Of a stretch of 64,000 nt of DNA, positions 35,709 to 43,863 are shown piece by piece; the first letter of the stretch is position 1; each line of letters opens with the position of its first letter. Location of the stretch: the NCBI GenBank assembly GCA_016787065.1, contig JAEUVD010000008.1, forward strand, positions 99,189 to 163,188, given 5' to 3'. The position numbers and the translations under genes were made by a program. The notes under the pieces are model-generated. The model worked only from the letters and a program-made list of their open reading frames with translations. It was not told the origin of the DNA and ran no database searches. This DNA is from Chitinophagaceae bacterium (GTDB lineage Bacteria > Bacteroidota > Bacteroidia > Chitinophagales > Chitinophagaceae).

Positions 35709-37691
35709 ATGCAATTCGACAAAAAGAACCTGAGTAACCAGGAATTAATTCATATTTATCGCGAGTTACTCTTGCCACGAATGATTGAAGAGAAAATGCT
35801 CATTCTACTTCGACAGGGAAGAATTTCTAAATGGTTTAGTGGTATCGGCCAAGAGGCGGTTGCAGTTGCCTCTGCTTTAGCATTGGATAGCGATGAGTAC
35901 ATCATGCCGATGCATCGAAACTTAGGTGTATTTACAGGTCGAAAAATGCCACTGGATAAATTATTTATTCAATGGCAAGGCGGCAAGAATGGATATTCCA
36001 AGGGGAGAGAACGTAGTTTCCATTTCGGATCGAACGAACATCATATCTGTGGTATGATTTCCCATCTTGGTCCGCAATTGGCAATAGCCGATGGCATAGC
36101 ACTGGCACATAAATTAAAAAAGGAAAATAAAGTATCATTAGCCTTTACGGGCGATGGCGCAACTTCAGAAGGCGATTTTCATGAAGCCATGAATGTTGCT
36201 GCGGTTTGGGGTTTACCGGTTATTTTTCTAATCGAAAATAATGGTTATGGTTTGAGTACACCCAGCAGCGAACAGTTTATTTGCAACCAACTAGCCGATA
36301 AAGGAATTGGATATGGCATGAAGGCTGAAATTGTGGATGGCAATAATATCCTCGATATGTATCATGCTATTAAACAAGCACGCACGTATTGCATCAACGA
36401 ACAAAAACCAATCCTTTTAGAATGCATGACCTTTCGCATGCGTGGTCATGAAGAAGCTAGCGGCGTGAAATATGTACCGAAAGAATTATTCGAAATTTGG
36501 GGCAAGAAGGATCCGGTTCAAAACTATGAATCTTATTTGCTACAAGAGAAGATTCTTACTGCACCTCTCATTGAAGCCATACGAAATGAATTCACCGATT
36601 ATATAAATAGCAGTGTACAGAAAGGATTTGAAGAACCGCCCATTATTTCAAATACATCCGAAGAATTACGTGATGTTTATGCACCTCACACCTCTGCAAC
36701 CACACCGGGATATGAACAACGAACCAAACAAGAAATGAAATTTATTCAAGCTGTAACAGACGGCTTGGATCAAGCAATGCAACAATTTCCGAATTTGGTT
36801 TTAATGGGACAAGATATTGCCGAATATGGAGGCGCGTTTAAGGTTACTGAAGGTTTTGTTGAACGCTACGGTAAAGACCGCGTACGAAATACGCCGCTCT
36901 GCGAAAGTGCTATAATTGGTTCTGCCTTAGGCTTATCAATCAAAGGATATAAAAGCATGATGGAAATGCAGTTCTCTGATTTTGTAACCGTAGGCTTCAA
37001 TCAGATTGTAAATAACCTGGCTAAAATTTATTATCGTTGGGGGCAACATGCCGATGTAGTGGTACGTATGCCAACTGGAGCAGGTGTTGGCGCCGGCCCG
37101 TTTCATTCGCAAAGCACGGAAGCTTGGTTTACAAAAGTTCCGGGGTTAAAAGTGGTATATCCATCTACACCGGAAGATGCCAAAGGATTATTGATCGCTG
37201 CGCTGGAGGATCCTAACCCGGTAATGTATTTCGAACACAAAGCCTTATATCGTTCGGTGAGCGGACAGGTACCTGATGGTTTTTACACTATAGAAATTGG
37301 TAAAGCGAAGCAAGTTCGACAAGGAAATGAGCTTTCTATTATTACGTATGGCAGCGGTGTTCATTGGGCTTTAGATTACTTAGCACAACATCCGGATATT
37401 GATGCTGCTCTTTTAGATTTACGAACCTTGTTACCACTCGATTATGATGCGATACGCGCCACGGTAAAACAAACCGGTAAAGTGTTGATACTGCATGAAG
37501 ATACCTTAATAGGTGGCATTGGAGGTGAAATAGCCGCATGGATTTCTGAACATTGTTTTGAATTTTTAGATGCTCCTGTTATGCGTTGTGCCAGTTTGGA
37601 TACTCCCGTGCCTTTTGCTATAGAGCTCGAAAATAACTTCTTAGCCAAGAGCAGATTACATGAAACTATTACTTCCTTGCGAAATTATTAA
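35709..37691 (+). CDS. Fused 2-oxoacid dehydrogenase E1 (alpha plus beta), branched-chain type
   Basis: About 660 residues combine E1 alpha and E1 beta subunits that are separate in many bacteria. The N-terminal half carries the thiamine-diphosphate motif GDGATSEGDFHEAMN followed by FLIENNGYGLST; the C-terminal half carries MGQDIAEYGGAFKVTEGF, PLCESAIIGSALG and the transketolase C-terminal domain. The reaction decarboxylates a 2-oxoacid (probably branched-chain or pyruvate-like) and passes the acyl group to an E2 lipoyl protein, which is not in the window. Such fusions are common in Bacteroidota. I chose the ATG at 35709 over a TTG at 35700, because the TTG lies inside the -7 box. Confidence 0.9.
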   Translation: MQFDKKNLSNQELIHIYRELLLPRMIEEKMLILLRQGRISKWFSGIGQEAVAVASALALDSDEYIMPMHRNLGVFTGRKMPLDKLFIQWQGGKNGYSKGRERSFHFGSNEHHICGMISHLGPQLAIADGIALAHKLKKENKVSLAFTGDGATSEGDFHEAMNVAAVWGLPVIFLIENNGYGLSTPSSEQFICNQLADKGIGYGMKAEIVDGNNILDMYHAIKQARTYCINEQKPILLECMTFRMRGHEEASGVKYVPKELFEIWGKKDPVQNYESYLLQEKILTAPLIEAIRNEFTDYINSSVQKGFEEPPIISNTSEELRDVYAPHTSATTPGYEQRTKQEMKFIQAVTDGLDQAMQQFPNLVLMGQDIAEYGGAFKVTEGFVERYGKDRVRNTPLCESAIIGSALGLSIKGYKSMMEMQFSDFVTVGFNQIVNNLAKIYYRWGQHADVVVRMPTGAGVGAGPFHSQSTEAWFTKVPGLKVVYPSTPEDAKGLLIAALEDPNPVMYFEHKALYRSVSGQVPDGFYTIEIGKAKQVRQGNELSIITYGSGVHWALDYLAQHPDIDAALLDLRTLLPLDYDAIRATVKQTGKVLILHEDTLIGGIGGEIAAWISEHCFEFLDAPVMRCASLDTPVPFAIELENNFLAKSRLHETITSLRNY

Positions 37692-37767
37692 GAGGTAATT
37701 TTCTAATTTCCTTAGAATCAGTAGTATTTTCTAATCATACGTATTATTTTAGCGCAAATAATACAAT

Positions 37768-39846
37768 ATGATTCGATTGTTACAACTATCCCTTAGTATC
37801 TTATTTTTATTGCCAGTTGCAGTAATAGCTCAACCAGCTTGCGGTACTACCGAAGCCCATAAACAAGCTATAAAGGAAAATGATGTTTACCGTGAAGGCT
37901 ATAACAAAACACAAGCCTTCTTGAAAACCTTAAAACCTAATCAGTACAAAACGGTAATCAACGGTGCAAATACAGAATATCATATCGCTTGTGTGGTACA
38001 TGTGATGCACACTGGGGGTGCAGTAGGTTCTAACTATAATCCTACGGATGCGGCCATTCAGAATTTCTTGAATCATATTAATGAAGGGTTTAATAATACC
38101 AACGATGTAGCCTCGGTTCCGGGTACAAATAATAGTGTCAATACACCCTTTCGTTTTTACCTCGCTCAACGCGATGAAGCGAATAGTTGCTCCGCTACTA
38201 CCGGAATTAATCGGGTCAATATGGGTAGCAATGCAACCTATAATTCCTCCGGTGTTGGTACTCCGGGTATTAGTGATGCATCCTTAAAAGCAACCCATCA
38301 TTGGAACGACTTAGATTATTATAACATTTATATTGTAAACCGAATTAATGGAGAGGATGGTTATAGCACAGTGGGAACTTATACCGCTGGTTATGCGTAC
38401 TTCCCGATTGAAGGAGGTTTCACACAAGATGGTATGGTTGTTTTAGCCTATCAAGTAAACTCAACGAACTCGGTGTTTATTCATGAACTCGGACACGGAT
38501 TTAATCTTCTACATACGTTTGAAGGAGGAAGTGAAACGGTTTGTCCATCAAATGGTGTGTGCACCACTGATAATGATGAAGTGTGTGATACGGAACCTTA
38601 CCGTTTGATTTTTACCTGTAATCCTAGTGGTACCAACCCTTGCACAGGCACAAACTATTCGCTAACGCAAGTTCAGTTTAATTATATGTCGTATAACGGT
38701 TGTACCGACCGTTTCACAGCCGGACAACTTACTCGTATGACTGATGTTATTGATAATGTACGTACCGGTTATAAAAACTCTGCGGCAGTGGATGCACCAT
38801 CCGGTACTTTACCAACTTCCATTGCAGGCCCAACATACACCAGTGCCAATGCCGGAAATAATTTTGATATGGGACCTTCTTATGTGAAAGTAAATACCAT
38901 TGATTATACCTCACATGGTTATTCAAATGAGGGGAGTGGCGACAAACATTATGTTGATCATACCTGTAACCAATCGACATCACTCATTAAAAATACCAAC
39001 TATCCTATTACCGTAAAAACCAAAACGAATGCACAAAAAGTAGCGGTATATATTGATTACGATAACAATGGAACGTTTACCAATGGTTCACCAGAACGTG
39101 TATTTACAAGTACCGGAACTTCGGGCGATTTTACGCATACTGGTTCGTTTACAGTTCCAATTTCAGGGGTTACCTTAAATACGCCGTTACGTATGCGTGT
39201 AATATCTGATTTTACATCCTCAACTATGACGCCTACAATGCAATTACAATACGGACAAGCAGAAGATTACACGGTAATGATTTATGGTTTTCCGCTTTCT
39301 GTTCAATGGAAAGAATTTAATGCTGTTTTGAAAAATAATAGTGATGTGGAATTGTATTGGTCTACCTTAAGTGAAATAAATAATGATCGATTTGAATTAC
39401 AACATAGTGCAGATGGTATTACATACAACACCATTTATCAAGTAAAAGGCAGAGGCTTAACCGAGGAAACTTCTCGTTATTCGTTCCTCGATAAAAATGC
39501 TTTACCAGGCAGAAATTATTATCGTGTTCGTCAGTTTGATGTGGACGGAAAATATTCTGATTCCGAAATTCGTGATGTGAATTTAGAAGCAGCACCATTT
39601 GATATTAGTTTGTACCCTAACCCAACATCGAATGAATTAAAAATGAATTTTAATATGGCAAAAGATGGTAATCTAGATATATTAATTTTTGATGTGAACG
39701 GAAAAATGTATCATCACGAATTGCTTTCCGTTCAAAAGGGAAATCAGTACAAGGCGATTGCTACCGATCAGTTACCGCAAGGCGTATATTTTATTAAATT
39801 ACAACATAATAAAGGCACGGAAATCAAACGATTTGTAAAACTATAA
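37768..39846 (+). CDS. Secreted M43-type zinc metalloprotease with GEVED and T9SS sorting domains
   Basis: The 692-residue protein has a signal peptide ending VIAQPACG and a metzincin protease domain. The zinc motif is His239-Glu-x-x-His-x-x-x-x-x-His249 in HELGHGFNLLH, and a Met-turn (NYMSYNGC) follows. This fits the pappalysin/M43 family found in Bacteroidota. A GEVED domain (about 420-510, AVYIDYDNNGTFTNGSPERVF, then YGQAEDYTVMIYG) follows. A T9SS type A sorting domain (about 610-692, ISLYPNPTSNELKMNF, GVYFIKLQHNKG) ends the protein. It is secreted and probably cleaves peptides or proteins outside the cell. A bidirectional terminator separates it from purM. Confidence 0.9.
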   Translation: MIRLLQLSLSILFLLPVAVIAQPACGTTEAHKQAIKENDVYREGYNKTQAFLKTLKPNQYKTVINGANTEYHIACVVHVMHTGGAVGSNYNPTDAAIQNFLNHINEGFNNTNDVASVPGTNNSVNTPFRFYLAQRDEANSCSATTGINRVNMGSNATYNSSGVGTPGISDASLKATHHWNDLDYYNIYIVNRINGEDGYSTVGTYTAGYAYFPIEGGFTQDGMVVLAYQVNSTNSVFIHELGHGFNLLHTFEGGSETVCPSNGVCTTDNDEVCDTEPYRLIFTCNPSGTNPCTGTNYSLTQVQFNYMSYNGCTDRFTAGQLTRMTDVIDNVRTGYKNSAAVDAPSGTLPTSIAGPTYTSANAGNNFDMGPSYVKVNTIDYTSHGYSNEGSGDKHYVDHTCNQSTSLIKNTNYPITVKTKTNAQKVAVYIDYDNNGTFTNGSPERVFTSTGTSGDFTHTGSFTVPISGVTLNTPLRMRVISDFTSSTMTPTMQLQYGQAEDYTVMIYGFPLSVQWKEFNAVLKNNSDVELYWSTLSEINNDRFELQHSADGITYNTIYQVKGRGLTEETSRYSFLDKNALPGRNYYRVRQFDVDGKYSDSEIRDVNLEAAPFDISLYPNPTSNELKMNFNMAKDGNLDILIFDVNGKMYHHELLSVQKGNQYKAIATDQLPQGVYFIKLQHNKGTEIKRFVKL

Positions 39847-39873
39847 TTGATTGCTATTTTAACAACAAACACC

Positions 39874-39911
39874 AAAAAAAAACCTGTAAGATTTTCTTGC
39901 AGGTTTTTTAT
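39874..39911. terminator. Bidirectional terminator between the M43 protease and purM
   Basis: A 10-bp stem AACCTGTAAG / CTTGCAGGTT (39881-39890 and 39896-39905, one G-T pair) has a 5-nt loop. An A run lies on one side and a T run on the other, so it can stop both convergent transcripts. Confidence 0.88.
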
Positions 39912-39933
39912 TTTTTAGGGGAAAGACATTCCA

Positions 39934-41073
39934 TTAAATACCTTCTAATATCAATTCTTTTTTGTCGGAAGCCTCAAAACGGCCTACCACTTGTGCTTCA
40001 ATATTAAACTGCTTCGCAATCTCAATCATCTGTTGTGCAGCAACCTCATCTGTATATATTTCCAAACGGGTACCCATATTAAATACCTCATACATTTCCT
40101 GCTTCGAAATGCCCGAAGCTTCTTGGATGAGGTTGAAAATTATTGGAGGTTCAAATAAATTATTTTTAATCACCTTCACATTACCGGGTATGTACTTCAT
40201 ACATTTTGTTTGTCCGCCACCGGTATTATGTATGATACCCCGAATGGCAGAACGATGTGCTTGCAATATTGGAATTAAAACAGGTACAAAAGTTCGGGTT
40301 GGAGAGAGCAAAAGTTTACCAATTTGCATACCGTTTTCTAGCGTGTCGGTTAAACGATACTTTCCAATATAACAAATAGCTTCATTGAGTTGTTGATCAT
40401 AACTTTCTGTAAAGTTCAAATAGGTTTTATTTAAAATGTCATGTCGTGCACTGGTTAGTCCATTGCAACCTATTCCGCTATTATATGCTATTTCGTAGCT
40501 CGCTTGTCCGAAGGAAGCAAAACCAACAATAACATCGCCCGGTTGCGGGTTAACCGTTATCACATCCTGCTTAGGAAAGCGTGCGAAGGCCGTATATCCA
40601 ACATCTATTGTTTTTACTAAATCGCCTACATCAGCTGTTTCGCCTCCGGCATGGTGAATATGCACTCCTAATTCTTTCCATTCCTGAAGAAGTTCATTAC
40701 AACCGTTAATTACGGCACTTAATACTTCTTTTGGAATCAAATGTTTATTACGTGCAATCGTAGATGATAGAATGAAATGGTTGGTTGCACCCGAACAAAC
40801 CATATCATCTAAATTCATTACCATCGCATCCTGTGCAATATGTTTCCAGATAGATAGATCGCCAGTTTCTTTCCAATATAAATAGGCTAATATCGACTTA
40901 GTACCTGCGGTATCAGCATGCATGATGTTCACATAGGCTTCATCGCCACAAACATAATCTGGTAGAATTTTGCAAAAGGTATTGGTATATAAACCTTTGT
41001 CTAAATGTTTGATTGCTTCTAACACGTCTTCTTTCTGAGAAGAAACGCCGCGTTGGTTGTATAAATCCGACAT
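39934..41073 (-). CDS. purM: Phosphoribosylformylglycinamidine cyclo-ligase (AIR synthetase)
   Basis: PurM closes the imidazole ring to give AIR in purine synthesis, using ATP. The 379-residue protein contains the family features: the opening YNQRGVSSQKEDV, the HADTAGTKSILAYLYWKETGD segment with the phosphate-binding residues, HHAGGETADVGDLV, and the C-terminal GGGQTKCMKYIPGNVKVIK. It is somewhat longer than the usual ~345 residues, which is normal for the Bacteroidota form. It is divergent from a sirtuin gene 71 bp away, and no other purine gene is adjacent. Confidence 0.93.
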   Translation of the reverse strand: MSDLYNQRGVSSQKEDVLEAIKHLDKGLYTNTFCKILPDYVCGDEAYVNIMHADTAGTKSILAYLYWKETGDLSIWKHIAQDAMVMNLDDMVCSGATNHFILSSTIARNKHLIPKEVLSAVINGCNELLQEWKELGVHIHHAGGETADVGDLVKTIDVGYTAFARFPKQDVITVNPQPGDVIVGFASFGQASYEIAYNSGIGCNGLTSARHDILNKTYLNFTESYDQQLNEAICYIGKYRLTDTLENGMQIGKLLLSPTRTFVPVLIPILQAHRSAIRGIIHNTGGGQTKCMKYIPGNVKVIKNNLFEPPIIFNLIQEASGISKQEMYEVFNMGTRLEIYTDEVAAQQMIEIAKQFNIEAQVVGRFEASDKKELILEGI

Positions 41074-41078
41074 GGGTG

Positions 41079-41086
41079 CAAAGATG
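41079..41086 (-). promoter_or_regulatory. Possible -7 box CATCTTTG of purM
   Basis: CATCTTTG has one mismatch to TAnnTTTG and ends 5 nt before the purM ATG at 41073, so the transcript would be almost leaderless. Confidence 0.4.
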
Positions 41087-41144
41087 GGAAAATAAAAAGG
41101 AGGAAGAAAATATTTAAGTAGTTCGAATGATAGAAATTTGAGCC

Positions 41145-41825
41145 ATGCAGAAAGTAATTGTTTTTACCGGTGCGGGCATCAGTGCTGAAAGTGGTTTGCA
41201 AACCTTTAGAGATCAAAATGGCTTGTGGCAAGGATATAGGGTAGAAGATGTAGCCACTCCATCGGCTTTTAAGAAAAATCCGGAATTGGTTCTCGACTTT
41301 TATAACCAACGCCGACGAAATGTTAAAGAGGCCCAACCGAATGCTGCTCATGTGGCTTTGGCTGCCTTAGAACAACGCATAGAGGTTGAAATAATTACAC
41401 AAAATATTGATGATTTGCACGAACGAGCAGGGTCAAGTAAGGTATTGCATCTTCACGGTGAAATTTTTAAAATGCGTAGTGCCTTGCGTGAAGATTTAGT
41501 TTATCCGATTTACAACGATATTCTTGTTGGCGATCTTGCAGAAGATGGTGCTCAACTTCGACCGCATATTGTATGGTTCGAGGAACCGGTACCCTTGTTT
41601 GAACAAGCAATACAACAGGTGCAAGATGCCGATGCCTTTGTGGTTATCGGAACGAGTTTGGTTGTGTACCCTGCGGCAAGCATACTAAATTACCTTCCAC
41701 CTTTTATGCCAGTTTATGTGCTCGATAAAAAGGTTCCTAAAATCAGTAGAGAACGTGTTACTTATATCGAACAATCGGCTACGGAAGGCATCAACGAATT
41801 GATTCGCATGCTGTTGCCCGCGTAA
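41145..41825 (+). CDS. cobB: Sir2-family NAD-dependent deacylase lacking zinc cysteines
   Basis: The 226-residue sirtuin has the NAD motifs GAGISAESGLQTFRD near residue 8 and TQNIDDLHERAGS near 83, and the catalytic His104 in LHLHGEI. The Tyr53-x-x-Arg56 pair in FYNQRRR matches the residues that favour succinyl or malonyl lysine in CobB and SIRT5. The usual four zinc cysteines are absent; the segment after HGEI (FKMRSALREDLVYPIYNDIL, then GDLAEDGAQLRPHIVWFEEP) has none. Zinc-free sirtuins occur in Bacteroidota. The protein would remove acyl groups from lysines, releasing nicotinamide and O-acyl-ADP-ribose. It is divergent from purM. Confidence 0.92.
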   Translation: MQKVIVFTGAGISAESGLQTFRDQNGLWQGYRVEDVATPSAFKKNPELVLDFYNQRRRNVKEAQPNAAHVALAALEQRIEVEIITQNIDDLHERAGSSKVLHLHGEIFKMRSALREDLVYPIYNDILVGDLAEDGAQLRPHIVWFEEPVPLFEQAIQQVQDADAFVVIGTSLVVYPAASILNYLPPFMPVYVLDKKVPKISRERVTYIEQSATEGINELIRMLLPA

Positions 41826-41919
41826 ATTGAAATCGAACGGATGGGCACCGTTAAGAAAGTATTCTAAAATGAAGTAAATGGCCAAACTCAATCGCTCAGT
41901 AGATCTGAAATGTTGAAGC

Positions 41920-43248
41920 TTAATTTTTGAATGTTTCAACAAAATCAATACCCATTGTGCTTAGTTCTTTTAGTACCGGTTTATATACCTCTTTCATGGT
42001 CGGAATTTGAACACCATAGAGTTTAGTGATTTTTCCTGTAAGAAAGAGTTTGGTAAATATAGCCATTGGTAAACCCACTGTTTTAGCCATAGCCGTATAG
42101 GTTTTATTTTCGCCTTCCACAATCAGGGTGCTACATAATTTGGCGGTTACATTTTTTCGACCGTATTCAAATTCATGATGCATTACAATTAAGTCAACAT
42201 CATCTTCCTGCATCATCCATTTTTCTTCAATACGTTTTAGAAGAATATCGGCACTACTTGCCGCAGTAAATAAGTTAATCGACGTGTTTTCAAACAAACC
42301 TAACCACTCAATTAAATCAACAGCTAATGAATTTCCTTCACTACATTTTTTAATTCGTTCTTGTGGTGTTTTACCCGGAATACTTTCAGTGGCTTTCATA
42401 AACCACTCGAGATAGGTTAATTGCTGTCCTTCAAAACTATCCTTTTCATTCGTAAGATTCAAGTTCACAACGGCATTCCATCCAATGCAAAAATCTTCAT
42501 GACGAAATGTAGCTCGCAACATGGATTGCACGTTTTCTAATCCATAGAGGTTTCGATAACTTAAACTATCTCGATTAGCATACGCCGCAAGTTTGCCATA
42601 ACCTGGAACATCAATCATTTCATACTCCTGAAATAATTTCGGATATTTTACATGATGCTCATTTCCACCTTCTAAAAATTCGGCACCTGATTTGCCAGCT
42701 AAAACAATATTTCTAGGATTCCATGATATTTTATAATGCCACGGGTTGGTATCACTTTGTTTTGAAATCAAACCACCGCAATACGATTTGAATGAATAAA
42801 TGTCGCCACCCAAGCGCTCGATTTCATGAATTACTTTCATAGAACTCATGTGATCAATACCGGGGTCTAAGCCAATTTCATTCATGAAGAGCAATCCATT
42901 ATTTCTGGCTTCTTCATGAAGCTTACGGATATCATCAGATACATACGATGCGGTTATCAAATTCTTCTTTAATTCGATACAATCGCGTGCCACCACAATA
43001 TGCAGCGCAGGAGGTAAAATAGATATTACAATGTTGGCGTTGGCTATAAGTCGTTTTCTAAGTACTTCTTCGTGGATATCCAATTGACAGGCTGTACCGA
43101 AATGGTTATCGCCAATGCGCTGTAAACAGGCATTCAGGTTGGAATCGGCTACTGTTACCTGCCAAAAGTACTTTTTGGCTTTGTCGAGTAAGTACTTTAT
43201 TAAATACGATGAGGACTTCCCGGCACCAAATACTAGAATATTTGTCAT
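41920..43248 (-). CDS. Saccharopine dehydrogenase-like oxidoreductase
   Basis: From the ATG at 43248 the protein has 442 residues. It starts with a Rossmann motif MTNILVFGAGKSSSYLIKYLL and continues with the saccharopine dehydrogenase C-terminal fold (NEIGLDPGIDHMSSMKVI, FKSYCGGLISKQSDTNPWHYKISWNP, IYGVQ-type end). The family catalyses lysine pathway reactions between saccharopine and aminoadipate semialdehyde or glutamate and lysine; the Bacteroidota members are annotated as saccharopine reductase. Upstream in-frame codons would extend it to a TTG at 43326, but the -7 box at 43280-43287 lies inside that extension, so I reject it. No other lysine-degradation gene is adjacent. Confidence 0.85.
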   Translation of the reverse strand: MTNILVFGAGKSSSYLIKYLLDKAKKYFWQVTVADSNLNACLQRIGDNHFGTACQLDIHEEVLRKRLIANANIVISILPPALHIVVARDCIELKKNLITASYVSDDIRKLHEEARNNGLLFMNEIGLDPGIDHMSSMKVIHEIERLGGDIYSFKSYCGGLISKQSDTNPWHYKISWNPRNIVLAGKSGAEFLEGGNEHHVKYPKLFQEYEMIDVPGYGKLAAYANRDSLSYRNLYGLENVQSMLRATFRHEDFCIGWNAVVNLNLTNEKDSFEGQQLTYLEWFMKATESIPGKTPQERIKKCSEGNSLAVDLIEWLGLFENTSINLFTAASSADILLKRIEEKWMMQEDDVDLIVMHHEFEYGRKNVTAKLCSTLIVEGENKTYTAMAKTVGLPMAIFTKLFLTGKITKLYGVQIPTMKEVYKPVLKELSTMGIDFVETFKN

Positions 43249-43279
43249 TTGTTCGTTTTTAATAAAACCTCTATCTTCG
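43248..43279 (+). promoter_or_regulatory. Predicted promoter TTTG-N20-TATCTTCG of the small lipoprotein gene
   Basis: TTTG (43248-43251) and TATCTTCG (43272-43279) fit the -33/-7 pattern with a 20-nt spacer. Predicted start at about 43286, about 20 nt before the ATG at 43307. The -7 half is one arm of a 16-bp palindrome shared with the minus-strand promoter. Confidence 0.55.
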
Positions 43280-43287
43280 CAAAGATA
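43280..43287 (-). promoter_or_regulatory. Predicted -7 box TATCTTTG of the saccharopine dehydrogenase-like gene
   Basis: TATCTTTG is an exact TAnnTTTG match, 31 nt before the ATG at 43248. It abuts the plus-strand box TATCTTCG (43272-43279), forming a near-perfect palindrome 43272-43287. No good -33 is seen on this strand. Confidence 0.5.
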
Positions 43288-43306
43288 ATCATCTAAGGAT
43301 ATACTC

Positions 43307-43435
43307 ATGAAAAAGAATTTTATCAAAATAGTTGCGGTTTTAATGATAGGCAGTCTATTATTTTCTTCTTGCGCCGCAAAAAAGAAGTACGGATGTCCGA
43401 GTCATATTTCTATCGCTAACATCCTGAATTTCTAG
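43307..43435 (+). CDS. 42-residue lipoprotein
   Basis: A short gene of 42 codons plus TAG runs from ATG 43307. The translation starts MKKNFIKIVAVLMIGSLLFS and then has a lipobox cysteine (LFSSC) followed by AAKKKYGCPSHISIANILNF. The mature part would be about 20 residues with a second cysteine in YGCPSH. It has its own promoter elements, a clean signal peptide and lipobox, and is followed 6 bp later by ytxJ, so it is likely real and co-expressed with that redox gene. The function is unknown. A conserved Cys-Pro next to the lipid anchor suggests metal or thiol chemistry, but this is only an idea. Confidence 0.72.
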   Translation: MKKNFIKIVAVLMIGSLLFSSCAAKKKYGCPSHISIANILNF

Positions 43436-43441
43436 GTTTCC

Positions 43442-43792
43442 GTGAATTGGTTACCCCTCCAGAATGCGGAGCAGCTAGCCTTTTTAAAAGATCAGAGTTT
43501 TCAAAGGCCCGCTTGTATTTTTAAGCACAGTACACGATGCTCTATTTCAGATATGGCTAAGGGCAGACTGGAACGTGAGTCGAATTGGCAAGAAGTGGAT
43601 TGTTATTTTTTAGATTTACTTCAACATCGCAGCTTGTCGAATCGTATTGCCGAAGAATTTGATGTACATCACGAATCGCCTCAGATACTATTAATACATC
43701 AAGGATCCTGTGTGTACGATCAAAGTCATAATGGAATAACCGTAGAAGAATTAAAAGAACAGCTAGTACAAATTGGTTCAAGTAAGGTGTAA
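43442..43792 (+). CDS. ytxJ: YtxJ-family thioredoxin-like protein (bacillithiol system)
   Basis: The 116-residue protein belongs to the monothiol thioredoxin-like YtxJ (DUF2847) family, with the signature ACIFKHSTRCSISDMA and the later HHESPQILLIHQGSCVYDQSHNGI. YtxJ proteins occur in organisms that use bacillithiol and are thought to be bacilliredoxins that remove bacillithiol from protein thiols. The start is a GTG at 43442, just after the stop of the small lipoprotein; the next in-frame Met would cut into the fold. The small lipoprotein and ytxJ appear to be one operon. Confidence 0.87.
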   Translation: MNWLPLQNAEQLAFLKDQSFQRPACIFKHSTRCSISDMAKGRLERESNWQEVDCYFLDLLQHRSLSNRIAEEFDVHHESPQILLIHQGSCVYDQSHNGITVEELKEQLVQIGSSKV

Positions 43793-43863
43793 TTCGTACC
43801 ACCTGTTTACCGCTATTTTTTTGTAATCTTGTGTTTTCCTATCTAACTTTCCAACATACTATT

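Noticed and set aside
39962..40372. 136-codon plus-strand frame opposite purM
   Set aside because: It is the antisense of a well conserved purM and has no recognisable features of its own.
43249..43326. N-terminal extension of the saccharopine-dehydrogenase-like gene to a TTG at 43326
   Set aside because: The -7 box TATCTTTG at 43280-43287 lies inside it, and the Rossmann motif starts right after the ATG at 43248.
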